A DNA stretch of 48,022 nucleotides from an uncultured Raoultella sp. (lineage in GTDB: Bacteria > Pseudomonadota > Gammaproteobacteria > Enterobacterales > Enterobacteriaceae), in assembly GCA_900759445.1 (NCBI GenBank), contig CAAEVH010000038.1:1-48022 (forward strand), in the 5' to 3' direction. Positions 27,712 to 36,513 of this stretch are shown here, piece by piece (positions within the stretch are counted from its first letter, which is position 1; every line of letters begins with the position of its first letter). The notes beneath the pieces were generated by a model, which did no database searches, was not told where the DNA came from, and saw nothing but the letters and a program-made list of their open reading frames with translations. Position numbers and translations under genes: made by a program.

Positions 27712-29058
27712 ATGTCTGCCCCAAAAATTACGTTTATCGGCGCTGGCTCAACGGTTTTCGTCAAAAATATTCTCGGTGACGTTTTTCAGCGTCCGGCGTT
27801 GAAATCGGCGCACGTTGCGCTGATGGATATCGATGCGACCCGGCTGGAAGAGTCGCACATTGTGGTGCGTAAGCTGATGGATTCCGTCGGCGCCGACGGT
27901 GAAATTAGCTGCCATCGCGAGCAGAGAACTGCGCTGAAGGATGCGGATTTTGTGGTGGTGGCTTTTCAGATTGGCGGCTATCAGCCCTGTACCGTCACCG
28001 ATTTTGAAGTCTGTAAGCTGCATGGCCTGGAACAAACCATTGCCGATACGCTCGGCCCGGGCGGGATTATGCGCGCATTACGCACCATTCCACACCTGTG
28101 GCGCATTTGCGAGGACATGACGGAAGTGTGCCCGCAGGCGACCATGCTGAACTACGTTAATCCGATGGCGATGAATACCTGGGCAATGTATGCGCGCTAT
28201 CCGCACATTAAACAGGTGGGGTTGTGCCATTCGGTGCAGGGAACGGCGGAGGAACTGGCGCACGATCTCGATCTCGACCCGGCGGATTTGCGCTATCGCT
28301 GCGCGGGCATCAACCATATGGCGTTCTATCTGTCGCTGGAGAAAAAACGGGCCGACGGCAGCTACGTCAGCATTTATCCGGATATGCTGCAGGCCTTTGC
28401 CGACGGGCGGGCGCCGAAGCATCGGGAGAACTCGCGCTGCCAGAATATTGTTCGCTATGAGATGTTCAAAAAGCTGGGCTACTTCGTGACGGAGTCGTCA
28501 GAGCACTTCGCGGAATATACGCCGTGGTTTATCAAACCGGGGCGTGAAGATCTGATTGAACGCTATCAGGTGCCGCTGGACGAATATCCAAAACGCTGCG
28601 TGGAGCAGGTGGCCAACTGGCACAAAGAGCTGGAGCAGTATAAAACCCGCGAGCGGATTGAGATTAAGCCCTCCCGCGAGTATGCCAGCACCATCATCAA
28701 CGCCCTCTGGACCGGTGAGCCGAGCGTAGTGTACGGTAACGTGCGCAACGAGGGGCTGATCGACAACCTGCCGCAAGGGTGCTGCGTGGAAGTGGCCTGT
28801 CTGGTGGATGCGAACGGCATTCAGCCCACCAAAGTCGGGAGGCTGCCTGCGCACCTGGCGGCGCTGATGCAGACCAATATTAACGTCCAGACTCTGCTGA
28901 CCGAGGCCATTCTTACCGAGAACCGGGACTACATCTATTACGCCACGATGATGGATCCGCATACCTCTGCCGCGCTGGGCATCGAAGAGATTTATGCGCT
29001 GGTGGACGATTTGATTGCCAGCCACGGCGACTGGTTGCCGGAGTGGGTACATCGTTAG
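27712..29058 (+). CDS. melA: Alpha-galactosidase MelA (GH4, NAD+/Mn2+)
   Basis: A 448-residue cytoplasmic glycoside hydrolase family 4 enzyme (E. coli: 451). It splits melibiose into galactose and glucose by a redox mechanism. The NAD-binding loop is ITFIGAGSTVF (about residues 5-15); the metal ligands lie in GLCHSVQG and GINHMAFY. GGAGAG precedes the ATG. The expected next gene, the melB symporter, is not present: a REP element and the cbp genes follow. Melibiose would need another uptake route, for instance a MelB at another locus or LacY. Confidence 0.95.
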   Translation: MSAPKITFIGAGSTVFVKNILGDVFQRPALKSAHVALMDIDATRLEESHIVVRKLMDSVGADGEISCHREQRTALKDADFVVVAFQIGGYQPCTVTDFEVCKLHGLEQTIADTLGPGGIMRALRTIPHLWRICEDMTEVCPQATMLNYVNPMAMNTWAMYARYPHIKQVGLCHSVQGTAEELAHDLDLDPADLRYRCAGINHMAFYLSLEKKRADGSYVSIYPDMLQAFADGRAPKHRENSRCQNIVRYEMFKKLGYFVTESSEHFAEYTPWFIKPGREDLIERYQVPLDEYPKRCVEQVANWHKELEQYKTRERIEIKPSREYASTIINALWTGEPSVVYGNVRNEGLIDNLPQGCCVEVACLVDANGIQPTKVGRLPAHLAALMQTNINVQTLLTEAILTENRDYIYYATMMDPHTSAALGIEEIYALVDDLIASHGDWLPEWVHR

Positions 29059-29091
29059 GCGGTTCTGTATGAGGCAGGGCGCCGCATTTCT

Positions 29092-29126
29092 GCCGGGCGG
29101 CGGCCAGCGCCTTGCCCGGCCTACCG
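29092..29126. repeat. REP element downstream of melA
   Basis: GCCGGGCGGCGGCCAGCGCC followed by TTGCCCGGCCTACCGG is a single REP palindrome, of the same type as those flanking the phn array. It lies 33 bases after the melA stop, where melB begins in E. coli. Confidence 0.8.
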
Positions 29127-29208
29127 GTTTTAGGCCATCAAAAGATGCCTGGTCTTTTGTTGACCCGCGCAGGCGGGCCATGGCAGAAGAGCCCGCTGTG
29201 CTACCGGC

Positions 29209-29514
29209 TTAACTATGCGCCAGAAAACGGGCCAGCTGCTGCTGCAGCAGCCGGTTTTCGCGGGTCAGCCGGGCATTCTCATCGAGCAGCGTTAACGCCA
29301 CCGCGATACCCGGCCAGTCCAGCTCCAGCTCCCGACGCAGGCGCATCGCGCGGTGGACAATCATCACCGCGCTATCGTCGAACAACCAGACCTCCGTCAG
29401 CGGCTGGCGTGGTTCAATCACGCCCAGGCCGACGATCTCCCGCAGATCCTCTTCGGAAACGCCGGTATGCAGACAAAACTCCGTCATCGTAAAGGTCACT
29501 GCCATTTTAGCCAT
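29209..29514 (-). CDS. cbpM: CbpA modulator CbpM
   Basis: A 101-residue MerR-like fold protein, the same length as E. coli CbpM. It binds the J domain of CbpA and inhibits both its co-chaperone and DNA-binding activities. The [25 protein letters not shown] motif region is at the N-terminus and a coiled-coil-like segment ([19 protein letters not shown]) is at the C-terminus. The ATG at 29514 overlaps the cbpA stop (TAATG), so the pair is translationally coupled. Confidence 0.94.
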   Translation of the reverse strand: MAKMAVTFTMTEFCLHTGVSEEDLREIVGLGVIEPRQPLTEVWLFDDSAVMIVHRAMRLRRELELDWPGIAVALTLLDENARLTRENRLLQQQLARFLAHS

Positions 29515-30431
29515 TATGCTTTCCCCCATGCTTGACGCGGCTCGAAGCCGGCCTCTGCATCGGCCAGCTGTTGCCAGAGCGCGCTGGCTTTCTCATTCGG
29601 TTTGGGCGGCATGACGATTTTAATCACGGCATATAAATCGCCGGTGGCCGTTTTGCTGGCCAGCCCTTTCCCTTTAATACGTAAACGCTGTCCCGCCTGG
29701 CTACCCGGCGGGATGGTCAGCAGGATGCTCTCTTTGAGCGTCGGGATGGTCACTTTGGCGCCAAGCGCCGCCTCCCAAGGTGCGAGCGGCAGAACGATTT
29801 CCAGGTTATGGCCCACAATATCGAACAGCGGATGCGGCGCGATGTGGATAACCAGCCACAGATCGCCATTCGGTCCGCCGTTTTCTCCCGGCGTTCCCTG
29901 GCCTTTCAGGCGAATACGCTGCCCGTCGCTGACCCCGGCGGGAATTTTCACATTCAGGGTTTTCGGCGTTTCGCTTTCAACCATTCCGAAGACGTTATAG
30001 ACCGGCAGTTTGTAGCTGATGGTGCGCGTCTGCTCGGCCAGTGTCTCTTCAAGGAACACCGCGACTTCAATTTCTAAATCATGGCCGCGGGCGGCATGCT
30101 GGCGGCGGGACTGGTGCGCCTGCTGGCCAAACATCGACGAGAAGATGTCGTCAAAATCCTGCTGGCTGTAGCTTTGTTCGCGGGAGTGCTGCTGGCGGCC
30201 AAATTGCGGGTCGTTGCGGTGCTGCCAGAGCTGGTCATATTCGGCGCGGCGCTGTTCATCTTTCAGGACTTCCCAGGCTTCGGCGAGATCTTTAAATTGC
30301 GCTTCGGCATCGCTTTCTTTACTGACATCGGGGTGATATTTACGAGCCAGGCGGCGGTAGGCGGTCTTAATTGTTTTTAGATCGTCTGTTGGCTTAACCC
30401 CTAGAATGGCATAATAATCCTTTAATTCCAT
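29514..30431 (-). CDS. cbpA: Curved DNA-binding protein CbpA (DnaJ homologue)
   Basis: A 305-residue class II Hsp40 (E. coli: 306). The J domain covers residues 1-70 with the HPD motif at 33-35. A Q/H-rich linker (about 75-115) replaces the G/F region, followed by two C-terminal beta-barrel domains (from about 120) and a dimerisation end. It assists DnaK and is a nucleoid protein in stationary phase. It is coupled to cbpM. In E. coli this pair sits at a different chromosomal place, so its position beside melA is a rearrangement relative to E. coli. Confidence 0.94.
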   Translation of the reverse strand: MELKDYYAILGVKPTDDLKTIKTAYRRLARKYHPDVSKESDAEAQFKDLAEAWEVLKDEQRRAEYDQLWQHRNDPQFGRQQHSREQSYSQQDFDDIFSSMFGQQAHQSRRQHAARGHDLEIEVAVFLEETLAEQTRTISYKLPVYNVFGMVESETPKTLNVKIPAGVSDGQRIRLKGQGTPGENGGPNGDLWLVIHIAPHPLFDIVGHNLEIVLPLAPWEAALGAKVTIPTLKESILLTIPPGSQAGQRLRIKGKGLASKTATGDLYAVIKIVMPPKPNEKASALWQQLADAEAGFEPRQAWGKA

Positions 30432-30527
30432 GGCGTTATCTCATTTGACTTGCTGCGGTGGTCACGACTTTCAGTCATAAGCTTAGGGCAAATGAGTGCC
30501 GGTGGGGAAGGAATCTGGCGGAAACTT

Positions 30528-30551
30528 GACGCCGTCGGGATTGACGGCGTC
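30528..30551 (-). terminator. Hairpin after the TerC-family gene
   Basis: GACGCCGTC and GACGGCGTC form a 9-bp stem with a six-base loop, 17 bases after the stop. The minus strand continues AAGTTT, a poor T tract. It is a probable transcription end. Confidence 0.55.
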
Positions 30552-30567
30552 TGTCAGCGGCGGGCGC

Positions 30568-31251
30568 TTAGCTGGCCGGACGCGCCCGGCCGTTGCGACG
30601 AAGTCCTTCCAGCAGCACCAGCGCCGCGCCGAGGGCGCCGGCGATAAGCGGTAGCGCATCGGGTGCCTGCGGAAACAGGCGTACGATGGTGGGGTCGGTA
30701 ACCCACATCGAGCCGGCTATCCAGCCGATAAGGGCGCCTCCCAGCAGGATAACAACCGGGAAGCGGTTAAGGATGGCCAGTACCAGCTTACTGCCTGCCA
30801 CGATGATCGGAATACTGATCAATACGCCCAACGCGACCAGCAGCAGGTGGCCTTTCCCGGCGGCGGCGACCGCCAGCACGTTATCCATCGACATAATAAC
30901 ATCGGCCACCGTGATGGTGACCGCGGTCCGCCACAGGCTGCCTGAGCTGCCGATCTCTTCATCTTCATCCTGATGGGCAACCAGCTTGATACCGATCCAC
31001 AGCAGCAGGAGCGCCCCGACAATTTTCAGCCACGGCAGAGAGAGCAGGTAGACGGCAATGGCCAACAGCAGAACGCGGGCCAGGATGGCGCCGAAGGTGC
31101 CAATAATAATCGCTTTGGTACGCTGTTCGGGCGGCAGCTTGCGGCACGCCATGGCGATCACCACCGCATTGTCGCCGCCCAGCAGCAGATCGATTGCGAT
31201 GATTTGTAGCAAAATAACAACAACATCCCACTGATTGAATAGCTCGTTCAT
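30568..31251 (-). CDS. TerC-family integral membrane protein (YjbE type)
   Basis: A 227-residue protein with about seven hydrophobic segments. TerC-family landmarks are the metal-binding acidic residues in LLLGGDNAVVIAMACRKLP (about residues 20-38) and VADVIMSMDNVLAVAAAGKG (about 113-132). Family members are linked to manganese or other metal efflux or exoenzyme metalation. Many YjbE-type genes follow a yybP-ykoY manganese riboswitch, but I cannot find the riboswitch core in the leader here. It is divergent from the DsbA-like gene. The substrate is not assignable. Confidence 0.85.
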   Translation of the reverse strand: MNELFNQWDVVVILLQIIAIDLLLGGDNAVVIAMACRKLPPEQRTKAIIIGTFGAILARVLLLAIAVYLLSLPWLKIVGALLLLWIGIKLVAHQDEDEEIGSSGSLWRTAVTITVADVIMSMDNVLAVAAAGKGHLLLVALGVLISIPIIVAGSKLVLAILNRFPVVILLGGALIGWIAGSMWVTDPTIVRLFPQAPDALPLIAGALGAALVLLEGLRRNGRARPAS

Positions 31252-31485
31252 GCCTGACTCATATCATGTTAAAAAAAGTATCCTCAAGGGAAAAACCGCA
31301 GCAAGCGTACCTCTGTTCTGGCGCATTGACCACTGCCCGGCAAAAGAGCGCTGGGGTTGCCCATGCGCGATATTGAAAAAAAAAGTTACGAATCAATGCA
31401 TCGTGCCGGGATGATTCACCGGAAAAGGATGGTACTTTGTTTTGTCAGACCCACCTGCCGTTTACTCATCGCAAGGATTATCCTC

Positions 31486-32277
31486 ATGGCTGGTACGAAA
31501 AAAATATTGATTGGCGCGTTGCTGGGCACCACGCTTCTTCCGGCTTTGGCCATTGCCGCGGAGGCGCCGGCAGCAACTTTTACCCCGGAGCAGGAAGCCC
31601 GCATTGGCAAAATTGCCGCGGATTACTTAGTCGCGCATCCGGAGGTGCTGCTGCAGGCGAGCCAGAAGCTTCAGCAGATTCAGCAGGAACAGCAGGCGAG
31701 CGCGGCAACTCAGGCCGTGATTAAAAACCAGGCTGCGCTGACCCAGGATAAAAATACCCCGACCTACGGACCGGCCAATGGCAAGGTGACCGTGATCGAA
31801 TTCTTTGATTATCAGTGTATTTACTGTAGCCGTCTGGCGCCGGTGATGGAGCAGGTGATTAAAGAAAATCCGCAGACCCGGTTTGCGTTTAAAGAGTGGC
31901 CCATTTTCGGCAGTCGCTGGGAGACCTCGTTGACGGCGGCGAAGACTGGCCTGCAAATTTACCAGCAGAAGGGCGCGGAAGCTTACCTGACCTACCATAA
32001 CGGGATTTACGCCACCGGGCATAACGAAGGGAAGCTGACGGCCGCGGATGTGCAGCAGCAGGCGAAGAAAGTGAATTTCGACGCGAAGAAAGCGCCGGAT
32101 GTTGCGGCTGCCCTCGAGAGCACCAACCAGCTGGCGCAGGAGATTGGCTTAAGCGGAACGCCGGGCGTAATCGTGATGCCGACCACCGGCGCGACCGAAG
32201 CCACGATTACCGTCTTCCCGGGTCTGGCTGATAAAGACTCGCTGGATGCGGCGATTAAGAAGGCTGGCGGCAACTGA
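31486..32277 (+). CDS. DsbA-family periplasmic thiol oxidoreductase with N-terminal stalk
   Basis: A 263-residue secreted protein. The signal peptide ends near residue 25 (AIAA). A helical, Gln-rich segment (about 31-90) resembles the oligomerisation stalk of ScsC/BcfH-type proteins. The thioredoxin domain has the active site Cys111-Ile-Tyr-Cys114 and cis-Pro loop SGTPGVIV. Such proteins make or reshuffle disulfides in periplasmic proteins. The ATG at 31486 was chosen because AAGGA precedes it and the signal peptide starts there; the frame upstream is spurious. Its neighbour is the fimbrial operon, whose pilins carry paired cysteines, so a role in their folding is possible but unproven. A strong terminator follows. 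Confidence 0.85.
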   Translation: MAGTKKILIGALLGTTLLPALAIAAEAPAATFTPEQEARIGKIAADYLVAHPEVLLQASQKLQQIQQEQQASAATQAVIKNQAALTQDKNTPTYGPANGKVTVIEFFDYQCIYCSRLAPVMEQVIKENPQTRFAFKEWPIFGSRWETSLTAAKTGLQIYQQKGAEAYLTYHNGIYATGHNEGKLTAADVQQQAKKVNFDAKKAPDVAAALESTNQLAQEIGLSGTPGVIVMPTTGATEATITVFPGLADKDSLDAAIKKAGGN

Positions 32278-32306
32278 GTATTTATAGTCGGATTCATCGC
32301 TACAAG

Positions 32307-32329
32307 AACCCACCTGGCGGTGGGTTTTT
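32307..32329 (+). terminator. Rho-independent terminator of the DsbA-like gene
   Basis: AACCCACC-TGGC-GGTGGGTT forms a perfect 8-bp stem running into TTTTT, 30 bases after the stop codon. Confidence 0.93.
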
Positions 32330-32516
32330 CACATCATGCTCAGCAGGGCGCACCGCATCGGCATAATCATCTGGCAGAGCCTATCCTTAGTCTGCGCTTA
32401 TGACGCGGCAGTCTGGAAGAGAGCGCTGACGGGAATATGGTGGGGAAGTCAGGGCAGCGGCGGGATTATCTTGTTGCATTCAGGCAATGTTTGCGTGCCT
32501 GTATTCGCGCCATCGC

Positions 32517-33239
32517 TTAACTGAGATGATGTGCGATTGGCAGGGGATCGCGCAGTAAAAATCCCTGTACGGCATCGGCTCCGCTGTCACGGCTGAGCGC
32601 GTAATCTTGTCCGGTTTCAACTCCCTCAATGACGACTCGTTCGCCCATCTCGCGATAGCGTGCAATCAGCGCGGCCAGCTGTGGTTCTGCTGTTCTGAGC
32701 TGGTGAAATAGCTCGCTGGAGATTTTTATCGCGTCAAAACGCATCCCCGTGCGCTGCCAGATCGGTACCTGATGCGGATACAAATCATCGAGCCAGACTT
32801 TAAACCCCGCCCGATAGAGAGTACGTATCGCTGCCAGTACGATTTGTCGTTCGTCCCTGGCAAGGTGCTGCATATTACCAGGGTCCTGTATTTCAATAAT
32901 AATCCGCGTTGGACGCCCCTGCGCAACCAGCGCCTGGATAAACGCTGGCTGAGTCATCATGTTGAGTGACATGTTGAGAGAGAAACGGCCTGGTAATGCG
33001 ATAACTTGTTGGATTTGCCACAAAAATAACTGTTGTTTCGCCTGAACAGAGAGATGGCGAAAGAATGCATCTGGCGAGAGTTTCGTCTGAATCTGACTTA
33101 GCACTTCAGTGACGTTAGAGACAGAATCTGCAAAAAAGTGGATCATTTCGAGCCGGATCCCGCAAACCGGGCTCAGTTCCCGGTGATGGCTCATCTCTGA
33201 CGGGAATCGGACATTCTCAATCTTTCTGCTCATGTTCAT
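32517..33239 (-). CDS. EAL-domain protein, putative c-di-GMP phosphodiesterase at the end of the fimbrial operon
   Basis: A 240-residue stand-alone EAL domain without membrane or sensory segments, similar in size to MrkJ. Motifs deviate from consensus: EAL reads EMI, ELTE reads EIQD and DDFG reads DDLY. The residues needed for metal and c-di-GMP binding nevertheless appear to be kept: the Glu of EMI, Asn (SLNMSLN), the Glu of EIQD, Asp-Asp, Lys (DAIKIS), Glu (IEGVET) and Gln (VQGFL). It may therefore hydrolyse or just bind c-di-GMP. The start lies inside the 3' end of the oligosaccharyltransferase gene (23-base overlap), making it the ninth and last cistron of the fimbrial operon. EAL proteins beside type 3 (MrkJ) and type 1 (FimK) fimbriae of Klebsiella are known parallels. 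Confidence 0.82.
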   Translation of the reverse strand: MNMSRKIENVRFPSEMSHHRELSPVCGIRLEMIHFFADSVSNVTEVLSQIQTKLSPDAFFRHLSVQAKQQLFLWQIQQVIALPGRFSLNMSLNMMTQPAFIQALVAQGRPTRIIIEIQDPGNMQHLARDERQIVLAAIRTLYRAGFKVWLDDLYPHQVPIWQRTGMRFDAIKISSELFHQLRTAEPQLAALIARYREMGERVVIEGVETGQDYALSRDSGADAVQGFLLRDPLPIAHHLS

Positions 33240-34896
33240 TGTTTCTGTGATTGAAGGGGCGCCGTGTGTCCTGTAGCCAGGGGATGCGGCGGTCTTTTGG
33301 GTACTCGAGATAAAAGCGGTGCGCCAGGTGGCGGGCTAGCGCAAAATCGTGCTGATGCTGGGCAATCAAAATGCGTGTGAATGAGACATTCGGATCGGGA
33401 TGGACACGCACGTAGCGGGAGGCCCAGTGCCGAAAGGCGTTCAGCCACCGTTCGTCCTTCGTCTGTTGATAACGTTGCAGGTAGCCCATGTGGATATCGA
33501 ACTGATACCGGGACCTCAGAAGCCAGCCGCCGGGAGGAACCTGGGCCTGAAGCCGCCACTGCTCTCCCTGTCGTTCAATGGCGGTCAGCTGCTGCTGAAT
33601 ATGCAGCGTTTTTCCCAGCAGTGGGATCACTATCAGGGTCAGCAGCGCGAGCGAGGTGCGGATCGTCATTGTGGTCACCCCGGCGAGCTGTGTTCCTTTT
33701 ATCGGGCGATCCGCACAACGCATCAGCAGGATCAACAACAACCAGTGTGGCGTCGATTGCCAGACGGGGTACTCCGTCAACATATGGATCAAGACGGGAA
33801 CCGCGCAGAGTAAGCAGGCGCGACGCCAGACATTGCCAGCCAGCCAGAGCCTGAATCCGGCAGAGATAAAACAGGCGGTGCCGGCCAGCCCGACCATGCC
33901 GCCTTCAACCAGCCATAGCACCAGTTCATTATGCGGGTGAGCAATCCGGCTCAGCCCCGTGTGGCCAAAATGCATCAGAAAGAGGGCGGGAAAGCTGCCG
34001 ACTCCGGAGCCCATCCAGGGATGATGAGTAAACAGTGTCCAGCAGTCGCGGAGGACTTCCCAGCGGGTGCGGGTGGAGGTCTGATGATCGATGATCGCGA
34101 CGGATAGCAGGCGCCGTACGCACTCCCCCAGCGCCATGCCCAGAATCAGGAGCAGCAATAATCCTGCCAGCCGCCGCCGTGCAGGAAAGCAACACAGCAG
34201 CAGAAACCAGCCGATAAACAGTGACAGATATCCGGTCTGGGACTGGCTTTCATGCAGCACAAACCCCATTAACAGCATGCCTGCGCCGATGGCAATACGG
34301 CATCGGGCGCCGGTACGTAAGGCGAGGGTCGCGGACAGCAGAGTTCCGCTTGCCGTGAAGCTGGCCATCAGGTTGACCTGTTGAAAAATGCCATATGGGC
34401 GAGCGTCTCGCCACCAGGGAAATTCCCAGAACTGCGCCAGAGGCAGATGCAGGTACTGAAGGGTGAATATGCCGCATTCGAGCAGACTTGCGCCCCACAG
34501 GATTGTGAGTAACTGAGTGAAGACCTTGCCTGTCAGCGGAATTTGCAGCAGAACCAGATAAAACAATGCGCCGCCGGTTATCGCACCGGCAACGAGGATG
34601 GCTTCCGAACGCCAGATCGCAGGCGTCAACAGGCAAAGCAGCGTCAGGAGGAAGGTGCCTGCGATAATGAACAACGATGGCGTCGTGATGCGCCATCTTC
34701 GGTGGGATAACAAACAGGATGCACCGCCCATTATCAGCCCGGCGTAGAGCCAGGCCATGATATTCATCGGCAGTGACAGCCCGCTTCCGCCGTTATTGGG
34801 CCAGTAAAGGTGGAGAGTGATACCCCAGAACGCCGTGCTGAGGCCGATTATCAAACGCTGTCCCGAGCGGTGAGGCGATAAAGAGGAGGTCTTCAT
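33217..34896 (-). CDS. PglL/Wzy-type O-oligosaccharyltransferase (O-antigen ligase superfamily)
   Basis: A 559-residue inner-membrane protein with about 11-12 hydrophobic segments in residues 1-430 and a soluble C-terminal domain (about 430-559). Family motifs are visible: RPYGIFQQVNLMASF, SQSQTGYLS, the large periplasmic loop with TRTRWEVLRDCW and HHPWMGSGVGSFP, HPHNELVLWLVEGGMVGL, and HMLTEYPVWQS. This order fits PglL-type enzymes that move a lipid-linked glycan en bloc to Ser/Thr of periplasmic proteins, rather than WaaL. The Wzy_C_2-like tail also points to PglL. It begins one base after the minor pilin gene and overlaps the EAL gene, so it is truly within the fimbrial operon. The obvious inferred substrate is one of the co-encoded pilins. 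Wzy polymerase or ligase activity is the alternative. Confidence 0.82.
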   Translation of the reverse strand: MKTSSLSPHRSGQRLIIGLSTAFWGITLHLYWPNNGGSGLSLPMNIMAWLYAGLIMGGASCLLSHRRWRITTPSLFIIAGTFLLTLLCLLTPAIWRSEAILVAGAITGGALFYLVLLQIPLTGKVFTQLLTILWGASLLECGIFTLQYLHLPLAQFWEFPWWRDARPYGIFQQVNLMASFTASGTLLSATLALRTGARCRIAIGAGMLLMGFVLHESQSQTGYLSLFIGWFLLLCCFPARRRLAGLLLLLILGMALGECVRRLLSVAIIDHQTSTRTRWEVLRDCWTLFTHHPWMGSGVGSFPALFLMHFGHTGLSRIAHPHNELVLWLVEGGMVGLAGTACFISAGFRLWLAGNVWRRACLLCAVPVLIHMLTEYPVWQSTPHWLLLILLMRCADRPIKGTQLAGVTTMTIRTSLALLTLIVIPLLGKTLHIQQQLTAIERQGEQWRLQAQVPPGGWLLRSRYQFDIHMGYLQRYQQTKDERWLNAFRHWASRYVRVHPDPNVSFTRILIAQHQHDFALARHLAHRFYLEYPKDRRIPWLQDTRRPFNHRNNEHEQKD

Positions 34897-34897
34897 G

Positions 34898-35440
34898 CTA
34901 TTGATAATTTAGCGTCCAGGTTCCGCTGGCGCTGAACGGGCCAAACTCGATGGATTGATTTTTCAGGGCATCAGGCTCCACCTCGACCCAGCTCAGAAAG
35001 TGTAGCGCCATGGGGCCTTCGGTAATGGCCTGTCGGGAGGTGCTTTGGCCCAGATGAATGGCGGCGCCGTCCTCCTCGCTCAACCCTATCGCCACGCCAG
35101 AGGCACTTCCGGGACCGCCGCTGTTCAAGGCCAGATGATCGGGTAAATTTGCATCTTCAGTGCCGTTAAAGGTGACGGAAATAGTGGCGAAAACGTCGGG
35201 ATTACAATCACGTAAGGGGATCGTGAATGCCTGCGGCTGACTGCGTCCGCTCAGGTAAAGGTCTTTCGCGGCGATCTGTCCAAAATCGACTTCAATCTTG
35301 TCTGCGTTGGGCGGAAGGCTGCAGGCCAGTGCCATGACGGTGCCATGAAAATGCATATCGCCGCCGACAAGTTTGGTTTCCGCATTGACGGCGCCGCTCA
35401 GGAATAAATAGAGCAGCACCGGGAGTATCCGGTAGGTCAT
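34898..35440 (-). CDS. Minor fimbrial subunit
   Basis: A 180-residue pilin. The signal peptide ends near VNA. The mature domain has the typical paired cysteines (CSLPPN and DCNPDV) and ends in a beta-zipper strand (FSASGTWTLNYQ) with the penultimate Tyr of chaperone-usher subunits. The ATG at 35440 follows GAGG at a good distance; a GTG at 35452 overlapping the adhesin stop is the alternative. It sits after the adhesin-like gene and directly before the oligosaccharyltransferase gene. Confidence 0.82.
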   Translation of the reverse strand: MTYRILPVLLYLFLSGAVNAETKLVGGDMHFHGTVMALACSLPPNADKIEVDFGQIAAKDLYLSGRSQPQAFTIPLRDCNPDVFATISVTFNGTEDANLPDHLALNSGGPGSASGVAIGLSEEDGAAIHLGQSTSRQAITEGPMALHFLSWVEVEPDALKNQSIEFGPFSASGTWTLNYQ

Positions 35441-35448
35441 CGGGCGCC

Positions 35449-36513
35449 TCACTGAAACTGTGCCACAACGGTTGCGGAGGCTTCGAATTCCCCCTCTTTC
35501 ACACTTCCTGCGCCAGGATTCGCGATGGGAGCGGCGGTGAGATTCCAGTCGCCCTGATTTTGATAAAATCCTTTCACATTATAAAACTGGTTGGGTACCA
35601 CGGTACGGCCACCCTCGTCTTTGAGGATGATGCCAAGATCGTCGCGTTTCTGCCCGTTACTCAGGGTGCCGAGAAACTGGTTATTAAATCCGGCGGTTCC
35701 GGAGGCTGTGCTCGTCTGGACGGCCAGATTGATATTCAGCGCGCCCTGATCAAAGCTTCCGCCTTCGCATTGGACGTGGATGGGGATCGATTTACTAAAG
35801 TTGACCCCATTAAGCTTCTCGTTCGACCCGGGTAAATTGCCGAATTCAACCGTGATTTTATCGCCACGATTAAATGTGCATTTATCAGGAACGGTAATAA
35901 TCCCGGATTTAATCACCACCCGTGAAATAGAGGTTGTTGGCGTCGGACCGGCGGTTCCCATTCGTCCCGCGACGTCGAGAAGCGACTGCGAAGCGATGTT
36001 GATCCCGTTAATGATCGGTTTGGTGACGATAAATACCACTTTCCCTTTGGAGCCGCTTTCGACGTTTCTGACCGTAGAGACGCCGTTGCGTTTCGAACAT
36101 GAATTGTTGGTCAGGCGATTTGACACATTGGTAAAGGGAGCGGGTACGTAGCCGCGATAGTTTCCGGCAATCCACACCGAAACCTCGACATCCAGATATT
36201 CATTCAGACGATAGCGATTGGGGCCGTTTGATGAGAGCGGCATGGTGGAAAGCGTTGAGTAATGGATAGCCCCGCGACTGATATTTTCAACAGGGCAATG
36301 AAAATTAACCACATATTGCCCGTTCAGATTCCAGTTGAAAGGACTGGTACGTCCGCCAATATGGTTTTTATCCATATCTAACGATTTCAGCTCGATATCA
36401 TACTGATGCGGCATCCCCCCTTGCGGCTCGCCTTCTCCTTGCGTGAATGCCGATGCAGCCAGGGTCATGGACGAGAGCGTGGCGCCAAGCAGGGCTTTGA
36501 ACAATAGGGTCAT
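35449..36513 (-). CDS. Two-domain fimbrial tip adhesin (putative)
   Basis: A 354-residue secreted protein, about twice the length of the other subunits. Signal peptide about residues 1-22. The N-terminal half (about 23-200) would be the receptor-binding domain, with four cysteines or so (FHCPVEN, NSCSKRN). The C-terminal half is pilin-like (CTFNRGD, VQCEGG, ending GEFEASATVVAQFQ). The length and two-domain layout match MrpH/PapG-like tip proteins, but I do not recognise a specific family. The start overlaps the preceding pilin stop by four bases (ATGA). The receptor is unknown. Confidence 0.75.
   Translation of the reverse strand: MTLLFKALLGATLSSMTLAASAFTQGEGEPQGGMPHQYDIELKSLDMDKNHIGGRTSPFNWNLNGQYVVNFHCPVENISRGAIHYSTLSTMPLSSNGPNRYRLNEYLDVEVSVWIAGNYRGYVPAPFTNVSNRLTNNSCSKRNGVSTVRNVESGSKGKVVFIVTKPIINGINIASQSLLDVAGRMGTAGPTPTTSISRVVIKSGIITVPDKCTFNRGDKITVEFGNLPGSNEKLNGVNFSKSIPIHVQCEGGSFDQGALNINLAVQTSTASGTAGFNNQFLGTLSNGQKRDDLGIILKDEGGRTVVPNQFYNVKGFYQNQGDWNLTAAPIANPGAGSVKEGEFEASATVVAQFQ

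Noticed and set aside
31252..31485. yybP-ykoY manganese riboswitch before the TerC-family gene
   Set aside because: The family is often preceded by it, but I find no GGGGAGUA-like core or matching helices in the leader.
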